Source: Zygnema cylindricum (taxonomy: Eukaryota; Streptophyta; Zygnematophyceae; Zygnematales; Zygnemataceae). From it: a stretch of 25,388 bases of DNA. Numbering within the stretch: position 1 is the stretch's first letter; each line of letters opens with the position of its first letter. The notes beneath the pieces were generated by a model that made no database searches, had not been told where the DNA came from, and saw only the letters and a list, made by a program, of their open reading frames with translations. A program made the translations under genes and the position numbers. Shown piece by piece: positions 1-9,329 of the stretch. The stretch covers positions 1 to 25,388 of the forward strand of contig JBBHKE010002462.1 in NCBI GenBank assembly GCA_037447655.1. Reading direction: 5' to 3'.

Positions 1-78
1 TTTAAATAAAAAATACCTCAAAACTCACAGATCTTTTTTTTTTGTCCGAATGTTTTTCAAAATTTAGACATGACGTTT

Positions 79-295
79 AATTCTCTATCGATCGATGTGC
101 AACTCAACTCTGTTACTATTTTTTTTCATTTTGCGACACATACAATATGGGTCTTAGGTCATATTATATGTTTTACATACAGTAGGCATATTGTATGGGC
201 CTACTTTCACCTACTTTTGAACTTTGATGCAAACAAGGCTCGTGTCCCTGTAAAACGTCACAATGTTCACGTTCGGCGTTATCCCGGTTGAAATA
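79..295. repeat. Dispersed repeat, copy A
   Basis: This stretch aligns imperfectly, in the same orientation, with 4508-4710. Shared blocks include GATGTGCAACTC, ATGGGTCTT and TAAAAC, each at similar spacing. No clear terminal inverted repeats or target duplications were seen, so the element class is unknown. The forward ORF over it (70-291) is probably fortuitous. Confidence 0.45.
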
Positions 296-363
296 TTAAT
301 GCGTAATGAGAGCCTACCGAAACATGCGTATGTAGATATGAGCCAGTTTTTTAGTTTTGACTT

Positions 364-461
364 TTCCAATGACAGCGGTACCACGTGAGTGAAGATCGGA
401 TATTATAAATCGTTCCAATGACAGCGGTACCACGTGAGTGAAGATCGGATATTATAAATCG
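364..461. repeat. Perfect 49-bp tandem duplication with CACGTG box
   Basis: Two identical 49-bp units (364-412 and 413-461) each hold a CACGTG palindrome followed by GATCGGATATTATAAATC. A third, diverged version of the CACGTG-GATCGGATAT-TATA block lies at about 691-727 inside the adjacent MITE. CACGTG is a G-box core and the TATAAA-like stretch follows about 20 bp later, so the module looks promoter-like, but no gene is visible downstream. Confidence 0.75.
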
Positions 462-513
462 TCATAAGATCTGGTGTCGGTGTAAATATTTGTAGCAACA
501 TTTTTTTGTCTTA

Positions 514-1288
514 GGGTCAAGTTCCATCTGTCGTTTCTGTAATCGTAGGGCTAACTCTACGGGTCGGGTTAATTAAGTCGATGTTCCATCATGTAGAGTT
601 TGTAATCGTAGGGCTAACTCTACGGGCCGGGTTAATTGAGTCGATGTTCAATCACGTACAGTCTGTAATCCACGTGTTATCCATTGAGGGGCACCACGTG
701 GGTGTTGATCGGATATATATAAAATCTTTTAAAAATCTTCAAACCGACAAATTTTACTTCAAATCTTCACTTTCATACCATGTACCTGCGTAACAAGTCA
801 TAAAACGACATAAATTTTGTACTTTCTGCAGCTCATTTTTTAGGGTTCATGTTTTCGAACATGACAAAAATCCTTCGCTGGAAATAGTGTGACGAAAAAA
901 ATTGCGCGACGAAGGACAGTTTCGATATTACTTTTTTAATTTTCAGTTGCATTTTGAAAAGTACATACCATGTACAAATTTCGTCAATTTTCGTTGGTTT
1001 TCCATCGTGACACGTAGTTTTTTCGTCCAGCGTGTCACTATTAATTTTTTTATGTACCTGCCAACCCACCTCTTACAAGTACGTTGGCAGCTACAGAGAA
1101 AAATGAAGCGAACGCTTCGCGGATGAACATCCGACGACCAGTATTACCTCCAAGATTTTCGGAGAGTATTGGCGAGATTCTTTGTAATGTTGGTTTTTGT
1201 ATAAAAAAAAATAAGCGGTACGGTTTAGTACGAAGAGTCGCAGATTTCTGTAAACTACCTCACTTTTTCGACTGATGGAACTTGACCC
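514..1288. mobile_element. Harbinger/Tourist-like MITE, 775 bp
   Basis: The ends are a perfect 15-bp terminal inverted repeat, GGGTCAAGTTCCATC at 514-528 and its reverse complement at 1274-1288. After one mismatch the match continues for 4 bp (TCG-type positions). Both ends are flanked by TTA (511-513 and 1289-1291), the 3-bp TWA-type target duplication known for PIF/Harbinger elements. No transposase ORF is present, so it is non-autonomous. The interior carries a 63-bp tandem repeat and a G-box/TATA module. Class assignment rests on the TSD length and the GGG start. Confidence 0.75.
538..663. repeat. 63-bp tandem repeat, two copies, inside the MITE
   Basis: Units 538-600 and 601-663 are near-identical and begin TGTAATCGTAGGGC; a third start (TGTAATC) occurs at 664. 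Each unit contains a short imperfect palindrome, CGTAG...CTACG. The array lies just inside the left end of the 514-1288 element and may be subterminal repeats of it. Confidence 0.7.
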
Positions 1289-1291
1289 TTA

Positions 1292-1706
1292 TGCGTATTA
1301 ATGAATTCGTGTTGATTACGACAGTTTCAATATAAGGAGTCATTTAGAGTTTTGACAGTTTAATTTGTGTGTGTACAGCATCGTACTTGTGGACAAGTGT
1401 ACGTTTACTATTGATTGACTCTCACGTGTATACTTACGTTTGGTTGACTATTAGTAGTTTGTTCTTATGCGTGTTCAACTGCGACAAATTTCGGACTGGA
1501 GGAAGTCTTAGGGCTATTTTTGTTCCTGCGATTTGAGACTGATGTCGACGGCAAATGTTCGAACAACCATATATTTGTTGAAGTAAGAATTGGTGTTGTC
1601 TCGACCCTAGTATCACATTGGAGTACATATTGATGTCAGTCATCCAACATTTTGGCGTAGATATGTTGATAGCGCGTATTTTGATGCTGTAAGTTCGTGG
1701 TATTAG
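1292..1706. other. No gene recognised
   Basis: This is AT-rich sequence between the MITE and the duplicated block. No plausible exon, tRNA or structured repeat was found. The minus-strand ORF at 1434-1643 has no recognisable protein features. Confidence 0.5.
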
Positions 1707-2763
1707 GAAAAGGGTGTAGAGGAGTTATCCGCAATTCTAATACATATTGACTGAATTAATAGAGATGAGAAGAATAAGATCGTTTCGAGTTGTTTGACAT
1801 GATATACATCAATGCAAAAATCCACTCCAAAATCATGGAAATTTACTCGGCGAACCAAATCTCACCAGGGATCTTGACATTGAAAGATAATGCAAGATAA
1901 TGTAGAACTTTAGCAAAAAAATTTACTTCATGGAAATGAAAATAAAGCGAAATTCCTCAAGATTTCACAATTTATGTCAATTGCAGTCATATGGATCACC
2001 ATAACACAAAGTAAAGGTAGTCGAGTTCGAAACTGAAACCGGAACAAGATACTCATACTCATATGCTGAGAAAGAGGAGCCGCAACTGAAATTTCCTCGC
2101 AAATGCAAAGCTTAGAAAAGGGTTGAAAAATCACAATTTGTAACAAAAGATGAATATATAACCCTGAATGATTTTGATTAAACAATGATTTAATAGCAAG
2201 TAAATGATCATTGAAACTCGCATCATTTTTTTTGCAGTCAAGATCACATGTAAAGATCCACGGTACACAAAAATGCTGCACAACAAGTTCCAAAAGAACA
2301 AGCTCAATGTTCAAAATGTTAACAAAATTCAAAATTGTTATTTTTTATTCACATGACAAGAGACTCTCAAACTCAAGCTCATAAATTAAACTTGCGATGG
2401 ACAAAAAATAAAAAATATACATTTTTAATCTTGGTCATTCAAGGATAAAAACAATGTTTTGAGCGTACGACTTTCAATTCTCAAATTCTCCGTGTGCCCA
2501 ACCAACTAAGCTGGCGCTCGGGCTCGAGGAAAGACCGACTGCGAGAATCACTGTAGAAGCAGCCATGGCGAGATAGTACGGCGCTTCCTAATCCTCCCAC
2601 TCTCTCTTCACTCCAGGAGCCCGGGGCGTCTCGCCAAAAATATCGCCTGTAGGCTCGCACGTGCCGGGCCTCCACCAATTCCGCGCCGGCTCTTCGCCGG
2701 CCCTCAGGCGAAGCGCGTGGCGGAGCACTCCCCCAGATCTCCGCAAAATGCTCGGCATCGCAT
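1707..2763. repeat. About 1-kb direct duplication, copy 1
   Basis: This aligns over its whole length with 2901-3888, by eye at roughly 90% identity. The shared block runs from AAAGGGTG-AGAGGAGTTAT to CTCGGCATCGC. Copy 1 has about 60 bp (about 2649-2712) that copy 2 lacks, and an extra small duplication near 1884-1901. No TG...CA ends or target duplication were seen, so a tandem segmental duplication is simpler than an LTR pair. Minus-strand ORFs in both copies (1928-2332 and 3121-3492) are similar but resemble no family I know. Confidence 0.8.
2474..2566 (-). CDS. Small ORF (30 aa) in duplicated block, copy 1; possible gene fragment
   Basis: On the minus strand, an ATG in good context (GCCATGG) opens a 30-codon ORF starting MAASTVILAVGL and ending in TGA. 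The corresponding copy-2 frame (3660-3752) is also open. About seven of the dozen substitutions between copies fall in third positions and are synonymous, including four of four in one run (Ala-His-Gly-Glu). That pattern suggests past selection on the frame. The Ala/Ser-rich start could be the 5' end of an organelle-targeted protein captured and duplicated, but I recognise no family. It may equally be noncoding. Confidence 0.3.
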   Translation of the reverse strand: MAASTVILAVGLSSSPSASLVGWAHGEFEN

Positions 2764-2900
2764 TTGCCTCGGGGTGGAAGATCTGGGAGGCCGCGCCTGT
2801 CATCCGCCACCGTGCTCCGCCGTAGAAGGGCCGCAGCTTGCGCTCGTTGAAGAGCTACTGATACCCGTTGACGGTAAAAAGCAACAAGAAGGCTCGGGGG

Positions 2901-3888
2901 GAAAGGGTGCAGAGGAGTTATCTGCAATTCTAATACATAGTGATTGAATTAATAGAGATGAGAAGAATAAGATCGTTTCGAATTGTTCGACATGATATAC
3001 ATCAATGCAAAAAATCCACTCCAAAATCATGGAAATTTACTCGGCGAACCAAATCTCACCAGGGATCCTGACATCGAAAGATAATGCAAAACTTTAGCAA
3101 AAAAAGCTACTTCATGGAAATTAAAATAAAGCGAAATTCCTCAAGATTTCACAATTTACCTCAATTGCAGTCATATGGATCACCATAACACAAAGTAAAG
3201 GTAGTCGAGTTCGAAGTTGAAACGGGAACAAGATACTCATACTCGTATACTGAGAAAGCGGAGCCGCAACTGAAATTTCCTCGCAACTGCAAAGCTTAGA
3301 AAAGGGTTGAAAAATCACAATTTGTAACAATAGATGAATACATAACCCTAAATGATTTTGATTATACAGTGATTTTATAGCAAGTAAATGATTATTGAAA
3401 CCCCCATCATTTTTTTTGCATTCAAGATCACATGTAAAGATCCACGGTACACAGACATGCCCGCACAACAAGTTCCAAAAGAACAAGAACAATGTTTAAA
3501 ATGTTAACAAAAGTCGAAATTGTTATTTTTTATTCACATGACAAGAGACTCTCAAACTCAAGCTCATAAATTAAGCTTGTAATGGACAAGAAATAAAAAG
3601 ATATACATTTTCAATCTTGGTCATTCACGGATAAAAACAATGTTTCGAGCGTACGACTTTCAACTCTCAAACTCCCCATGAGCCCAACCAACTAAGCCGG
3701 TACTCGGGCTCGAGGAAAGACCGACTGCTAGAATCACTGCCGAAGCAGCCACGGCGAGATAGTACGGCGCTTCCTAATCCTCCCACTCTCTCTTCACTCC
3801 GGAGCGCGGGGCGTCTCGCCAAAAATATCATCGGGCGGAGCGCGTGGCGGAATATCCCTCGGATCTCTGCAGCAAGCTCGGCATCGCG
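2901..3888. repeat. About 1-kb direct duplication, copy 2
   Basis: This is the second copy of the block described at 1707-2763, in the same orientation and offset by about 1194 bp, with a 137-bp copy-1-specific spacer between. It carries a deletion of about 60 bp near 3828. The right limit is where similarity stops, just before the GCGGTACGG repeats. Confidence 0.8.
3660..3752 (-). pseudogene. Copy-2 counterpart of the 30-aa small ORF, start lost
   Basis: This frame is equivalent to 2474-2566. The ATG is replaced by GTG, while the rest of the frame is open and ends at TGA. Most changes from copy 1 are synonymous third-position changes; the remaining ones are conservative (Thr/Ala, Ala-Ser/Thr-Gly, Asn/Ser). 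Without a start codon it would be translated only as part of a longer spliced message, and an in-frame stop lies just upstream. Confidence 0.3.
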
Positions 3889-3891
3889 TAC

Positions 3892-3970
3892 GCGGTACGG
3901 AATAGTACGGCAAGGGAAACGACAGAAGTGCGGAAGAGCGAGGTCATGCGCGGTACGGTATTGTACGGCA
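3892..3970. repeat. 21-bp direct repeat pair rich in GTACGG
   Basis: GCGGTACGG-A/T-AT-A/T-GTACGGCA occurs at 3892-3912 and 3950-3970. Related GTACGG/CCGTAC motifs recur at 14560-15120, within and beside transposon-like foldbacks, so this may be a remnant of a similar element. Confidence 0.5.
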
Positions 3971-4507
3971 GCAGCAAGCACAGAACGCGGATGATGTACG
4001 ATGGAGAATTGAAGATGCGTCGCAGGGTGTGATGATGACCTGATGACGTTAAACTTAACCATGGTTAAAAAATGAAGTTTTGTCGCTTCGAACTGGAAGA
4101 ATGTATCGCTACTGTACTTTTTCGCGCCTGTTAATTTCACTTTTGACCTGCTATTATTCCCACCATAAGTTATTTTGACCGTATATACATTTTATAACAC
4201 ACCGCGGTCCTTTTTTTTTTTTTAAAGCATTGTAGTACATAATTTATGTATGTTTTTGCCTTTTTTATCTGTTTTTCGGTATAGATAGCTTGTAAAATCA
4301 TGATGGAGATGTGCCTTTCTTTCCTTAGGTACAACTGGGGCTATTGCACGGTCCCATCGACTGGCTGAAACTTGTAATTACGTCCGTTTTTACACGGCTT
4401 AGATTATGGGTCGACCTCAACGATTTTGGTGGGTAGATATGCAAGTTCCCAAAAAAACCTTATTTTTTCCAAAACTTTCAACTGTTCAAGCCACTTTGGT
4501 CCCCATT
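3971..4507. other. No gene recognised
   Basis: This is AT-rich sequence with homopolymer T runs. No exon, RNA gene or clear repeat could be supported. Confidence 0.5.
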
Positions 4508-4710
4508 CAATTTGCTATCTATTGATGTGCAACTCCACCCTGAGGTTATAACCCTGAAGTTTTTTGCTGGCCATAATACATGGGTCTTGTGCATATCGAA
4601 CGGTAAAACAGTGTGCGTGCTGCATCGGCCTCCTATTTCTCACAGTAAAACATTGTAAAGTTCCGAATGTTCCAACATCGTTGGAGAACGATGACATCTA
4701 CACTTCTCAA
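4508..4710. repeat. Dispersed repeat, copy B
   Basis: This is a diverged counterpart of 79-295, sharing GATGTGCAACTC, ATGGGTCTT and TAAAAC blocks in the same order. Element class is unknown. Confidence 0.4.
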
Positions 4711-5494
4711 TTGTAGGGGGCCACCTGTCGCAACGAGCATCCTAAGAGTTGGAAATCACATACGACTGATCACGTCAGAAAGCAGAATTACCGTCAATGA
4801 TTGCGGATGTATCAGCATCTGCTAACAGGTATAAGCCAGTGCGCTCAGTTTTGCTCCCCCTATTATTGTCCGTAAAAAAAACTCATTTTGCACTGTAACA
4901 AAAGATACGATTTAACTTTGTTTGATGACGCAAAAACTGAAAGTCGGCAGTTGTACGTACATTTGTATGCAAGCAATAAACCAAGAGAACCGATTAACAT
5001 CTGAAATCCTCGTAAAACATTGAAAATAAAGGAAACCACACAGACATACCAACACGCTACATCATCAGATCCTCCAAAAGAAGAAGGGGAGAAGAAGATT
5101 AGATGGGCAAATAACGCCGTTGTTCCCTCGATTTCACTCAAAAGTTATACGAAGTACACAAGCATTTTTTATAACATGAGAACATTGCAACAATGACTCA
5201 AGTCATCTCTACCGTGATTAAAACACATGTCTATCTCTGGATACTGCCGCCTCCTCTCCTTGAAACAGGCAGACTACCAATTAGATTCTGAGTTGACTGG
5301 GTCACAAAACAATACTACCCATATGCACCCCAATTCCCTGAAAGGAGCTAGTCCCTCTTTGTCTTGAAATAGGTTGACAGAGACCCCCCCCTGGTATGAA
5401 TTGGCTAGAATATGTTGACTGCTTCAATTTTTTTATAATTTGCTGCCAAGAGGTGCCCTCTTGCAGAACTTCTCGAATCTGAACAGCCACAATT
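4711..5494. other. No gene recognised
   Basis: Only short ORFs without family resemblance occur here (for example minus 4863-5141 and minus 5302-5511). A palindromic ATGACTCAAGTCAT lies near 5197 but has no gene context. Confidence 0.45.
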
Positions 5495-5850
5495 TGTCGC
5501 AGTTTAAACAAGAAGTTACAGTTTAAACAGGTTACTACGGCTTAACAAAGTCATCACGGTTTAAAAAACTTAATACCGTGTAGACAAGTTATCCCGGTTT
5601 GAACAAGATACTATAAATTAAACGAGGAAACTAGAGCTTAAACAATACATCACGGTTTAAAGTTGTTACGCCTTAAAAAAGTTATCAGGGTTTAAACAGC
5701 TTATTGCAGTTAAAACAAGTTACTACACTCTCTCTCACTCTCAACCACTCGCACAAATTACGGCTAAACAAATTACTAACAGCTTAAACAAGACATTAAG
5801 GCTTAGACAAGTTATTGTGCCTTGAACAAATTACTACAGACTTAAACAGT
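5495..5850. repeat. Degenerate minisatellite of TTTAAACAAGTTA-type units
   Basis: About 15 loosely conserved units of roughly 20-25 bp follow the pattern CGGTTTAAACAAGTTACTA, with the A-C-A-A-G/A-T-T-A and GTTTAAAC parts most stable. The array is interrupted near 5728-5758 by a CTCTCTCACTCTC tract. The heavy divergence between units indicates an old array. It is not a plant telomere repeat (TTTAGGG). Confidence 0.75.
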
Positions 5851-6330
5851 CTCGTCTCGACTCGCATCGAAGCTTTAAGAAAAAATGCCATACTATCTAG
5901 AAGGCTAAGAGGATTTTTACCACTATTCTATCACCCCTTCCTGCCCTCCCCTTCAACATCTCTCACACTAAACCACATAGCGCTATTAGCGTTAGTGTTT
6001 TTTCGACACTTACATCAGCTTTTCTTCGTACACACATGTCTGATCTACGATAAGGGACCACCAATCGGAAGTTAAGAATCCCGATATCTTCCCTTCCCAT
6101 GGAAACCATCAGATTAACAATCCGACAGCTGTGCACGAAGAAAAGTTGATTTAAGTGGCGAAAAAACGTAAACACTAAACAGCGACACAAGGTGCAGTTG
6201 GCCTCAAACAACATAACTAAACAACCAAAATAAGTAAATAGTACACTATTTCAGAAGCTGAGACATGCCTTGAGTTCTGGGAGCATGCACTGATTCAATA
6301 AAACCGCTAATAGTGTACAGCAAGGTCCCC
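5851..6330. other. No gene recognised
   Basis: No supported gene. Two short segments around 5990-6020 and 6135-6165 share a TTTTTTCG/CGAAAAA and GAAGAAAA pattern in opposite orientation, a possible weak foldback. Confidence 0.35.
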
Positions 6331-6450
6331 TCCGCACTCCCCTCCCCCTCCCCCTCCTCTCCCCCTCCCCACCCTCTCTCCCCTCTCCCCCTCCCTCTAC
6401 CCCCTTGTTCTTCTCCCCCTCCCTAACCATCTCCCTCTCCTCTCTCTCCA
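6331..6450. repeat. Polypyrimidine (CCCCTCT-type) tract
   Basis: The plus strand is almost only C and T, with CCCCTCTCC and CCCTCCC words. This is the same strand-asymmetric simple-repeat class seen in FZL intron 3 and, as purine strand, in coding exons of FZL and its neighbour. The minus ORF across it (6251-6481) is a low-complexity artefact. Confidence 0.85.
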
Positions 6451-6515
6451 CAAGAACATCCATTTGGTAGAGAACTAACATTCTCTAAGAGCTATAAACA
6501 AAGATCGTTCCTCAC

Positions 6516-6612
6516 CCTGACCCTTTGCTGCCACGCTCGCCACAAGGCATTTCCGCGTTCCCTCCATGCTCACCACATTTAGAGTGCGGTGTACGGCCTT
6601 CTCTTGGCGGAT
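6516..6612 (-). other. Possible exon, minus strand
   Basis: A strong acceptor (TTGCATTTTCCAG, ending at 6613) is followed by a 97-nt stretch and a good donor (CAGG|GTGAGG). One frame reads IRQEKAVHRTLNVV and stays open through the donor. It is GC-richer than its surroundings. It could be a downstream exon (coding or 3' UTR) of the minus-strand gene at 10151-14246 or part of another gene; I cannot link it by phase to a known family. Confidence 0.3.
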
Positions 6613-6619
6613 CTGGAAA

Positions 6620-8150
6620 ATGCAAAGAAGTAATGAGGACACGGTTTCTTAGGGTGTTTTAAGGGATTTCAAGGCTAGACATCTGAGCAAGCAACTCAAC
6701 ACTGTTTCAGTTCCAACCCAGAATGAATATGGATATAGGGGAACCACAACTACTGCCCTACTGCAAAAGCAACTTGGTACAAACTCAAAATAGAAACATT
6801 ATTACAACTTAGCAAAAACTTCAAACAAAATGGTAAAGAGAAGCAAAATATTTTCAATAGAATGTTACAAAAACTTAAGCAGAAGCTAACTTAAAACTGA
6901 AGAGTAACAGAAAAACAACTATTTTGAATAAAATGCTACAAGAAAATTTCAAGCTTCACGATTATCCACTAAATCTAGATAACCACAAGTTACAAGATCA
7001 ACCTTACAAGAGATGTTCTGAATACCCTAATGGACTGCAAAGACGCTTCACTAAAAAATGCATCAGAGAACCCGCTTCACTTTCAAAGCCCAAACTTCCA
7101 ACCATAATTCAAATGTGCAAGAACAATGGTAACACTATATGTGGTTTTCTATTACTATGGGAATATTATACTAAAAAAACCAGTACCCGTACGTGTATAA
7201 TAAGAAAGCGTTTCCATTGTTTTCAAACATTTGAACTATAAAATATAACATAATGTAACATTTGAACTTCCCAGCTATAAAGTTAACGACACGTTTTAGA
7301 AGAGAGTGGTAACGTTTAAAAACAATCAATCAGAGCCACATATAGCACATCCAAACTTGTACAACAACTTATTCTATTCATGCTGCTCCAGTTTATCAGT
7401 TTCAAAAAAGTTTGTTTGCAACCCCAGAGACTACAGGTCATTTAAAACCACATTATCACATCCTCAGATACAATGCATAAAAAAACAAACAGTGGAAAGA
7501 ACTTAAAATCTTACAATCTCCGTCATTGGCTGAAATGATAACTGACTGAAATAAGGACATTATTTCTGTGCCTCTGCGCTTCAATAGGTGAAACCAAATC
7601 TGTAAGGCGCGAATTCATCTGCAAAATTATCAAATATCAACATGAGTAGCTAATCTAATGCATAAAACAACCATGTTCCGCCGGTCCAAAATTCATCAAA
7701 GATATGACTTCGATTCATCTCCAGTTACTCAATTAATGCATGAAAAAAAAATTGTAAGGGACACTTAACAGACCATCAAAGACGAGACCATTATCGCGAA
7801 CATACCATGGAAGGAGACCATCGTCACTGACAAGAGGCTAGTTTGAACACACTCCTTTAATACCACTCATTAACCAAGTGCACACTTGTTTCCACAAATG
7901 ACCAAAACAACTACAAAGAGAGTTTACTGTCAAACAACATCACGACAATGCAGCGTCAATTGAAGAGAGGCTAGGCAAAGACGGCTTAACTGACAATCAA
8001 GTGAATACAGTGAATACACGATGCAAAGGACGCAATGCAATGGACAATGCAGCAAATAACAAACAATTGCAATGTTGAACCAAGAAAAGCCAATCTCGAT
8101 TAAACCTCCAGCCAGAAGTGGTAAGCAGCTCAATAAATCTGGATTACATA
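6620..8150. other. Intron-like AT-rich sequence, no gene established
   Basis: Composition and T/A-rich acceptor-like motifs read on the minus strand resemble introns. A possible short minus exon follows ATTTTGCAG at about 7622 (starting MNSRLTDLVSP), but no family supports it. Confidence 0.3.
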
Positions 8151-8153
8151 TAC

Positions 8154-8225
8154 CTCATTTCTGATCTGACTCTGCTGTTGAGATTGCTTCACAGAGCTTC
8201 ATAATCTTGATCCCAGCATGTTCTT
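8154..8225 (-). other. Possible exon, minus strand
   Basis: The acceptor GTAATTTTTTGCAG lies immediately upstream of 8225 and the donor GAG|GTATATG immediately after 8154, giving a 72-nt exon. One frame reads EHAGIKIMKLCEAISTAES and ends in TGA just before the donor; the other two frames also close within the exon. It may be a terminal coding exon or a 3' UTR exon. No family is recognised. Confidence 0.3.
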
Positions 8226-8448
8226 CTGCAAAAAATTACAACAAACACAACTCCTGCACAACCCAGAACAGACATTTAACATGCAAAAGAATCTAAATAA
8301 AGCCAAAATGTGACATTCACTAGAATAAAAAGGAGACGGAACATAGTTTAAATGTATGCATACAATTGAGCATATTGTATGTTTTTGAGTAATAATTTTC
8401 CACGTCAATTCAAAAGACAAGAATGGGACGAGAATCCAACAGTTACAA

Positions 8449-9140
8449 TTAGTGACAGGAACTCCCAATTTTTCTTTCTGTCGGCCGCCTTAACGAGTGT
8501 TGAATTTTCTGCTGATTTGTCCTTTCAAGAATATGCGACGTTACAGCACATGTCATTCGATGTTCTCTGACGAATGATGATGTCATATTGTGAAGCGTTG
8601 GGTAAGCTACCATATTGTATGTAAGCATACATAACCATTTTGTATCGCAGGAACAAAAAAAGTCCCATATAGTTAAAAAGCCTGCTTTTGAACTATGAGT
8701 CAGAATCAGGTGGGATATTGGACACACCTTGTCTGTTGGTGACTTTTTGGTGGATGATGCCACATCAGCATTCCTCTTCACGACTTCACGGTACACTGCC
8801 CATCGCTATTTGTGATAGACATTTTTTTGGGCACTAAAAGTCTTTGACTAAACCGTCAAAGTTGGAGTTTTGTGTTTTTAAAGGGAGAACCGAAAGGTCA
8901 CCTTCCAATCGTGATGTCAAGATTAAAAACCAGAAAACTCTGTGATGAGAAAGAATACTTCGAATGCCCAGAAAATGTTGAACACCAATAGCGATGGACA
9001 ATGTAGTTGGAATTATTTTGGAGGACTCTAAAACCTGAGCAAGTTTTTCTGATAACTGTCTCCCTTCCCCCTGGTTGTGACTGGTTCAGTTCCATCTTTT
9101 CAGCCCGAGGAGGACCGAAAAGGCAAAATACTCTTACTTC
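8449..9140 (-). pseudogene. ORF of about 159 codons interrupted by a MITE
   Basis: On the minus strand, frame 9140 to 9006 (45 codons, starting EVRVFCLFGPP) is open up to the MITE at 8794-9003. Read without the MITE and with one TA copy, the frame continues unbroken from 8791 to a TAA at 8449-8451. In the present sequence the frame stops inside the MITE at 8898. The product is not a family I recognise and has no clear domain; a good splice donor (AAG|GTGTGT) at about 8731 suggests it could instead be an exon end. An open run of this length is unusual in such AT-rich DNA but not proof of coding. Confidence 0.3.
8794..9003. mobile_element. TA-flanked MITE (family CACTGCCCATCG), copy 1
   Basis: The 210-bp element starts CACTGCCCATCGCTATT and ends with the near-complement (read inward CATTGTCCATCGCTATT). 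TA flanks both sides (8792-8793 and 9004-9005). The similarity of the ends extends inward for about 40 bp with mismatches. It is homologous, in opposite orientation, to 21327-21528. TA duplication and short length point to a Tc1/mariner-type (Stowaway-like) MITE, although the terminal sequence is not the classical Stowaway CTCCCTCCGT. No coding capacity. Confidence 0.8.
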
Positions 9141-9329
9141 TTACTGCCTCACTGTTTGACACAAGTATAATGTCATTTGGAAGACAATTTCTGCAATGGG
9201 ATATCGCCCCCTAATCCTCCAATGGATAGCTATTCAAAGTCCATCAATAATCCTCCTTTTTTTATTCTTATCCTCCTTGATACCACATTTCTCAAATATT
9301 TCATGTCACTGAACAAAATAATCAATATC

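Noticed and set aside
1928-2332. 134-aa minus ORF and its 123-aa duplicate at 3121-3492
   Set aside because: The similarity reflects the DNA duplication; I saw no domain, and neither ORF could be tied to a splice structure or a known family.
1707-3888. LTR retrotransposon with two 1-kb LTRs
   Set aside because: No TG...CA termini, primer-binding site, polypurine tract or target duplication was found, and only 137 bp separates the copies; a tandem duplication is simpler.
5191-5204. ATGACTCAAGTCAT palindrome as a bZIP/GCN4-type site
   Set aside because: It is short, expected by chance, and no adjacent gene was found.
5495-5850. Interstitial telomere repeat or CRISPR-like array
   Set aside because: The units are not TTTAGGG, spacers are not unique sequences of constant length, and the host is a plant.
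8340-8660. Possible foldback built on ATGTATGCATACAAT and CATATTGTATG words
   Set aside because: The similarity is patchy AT-rich wording without defined ends or target duplication.
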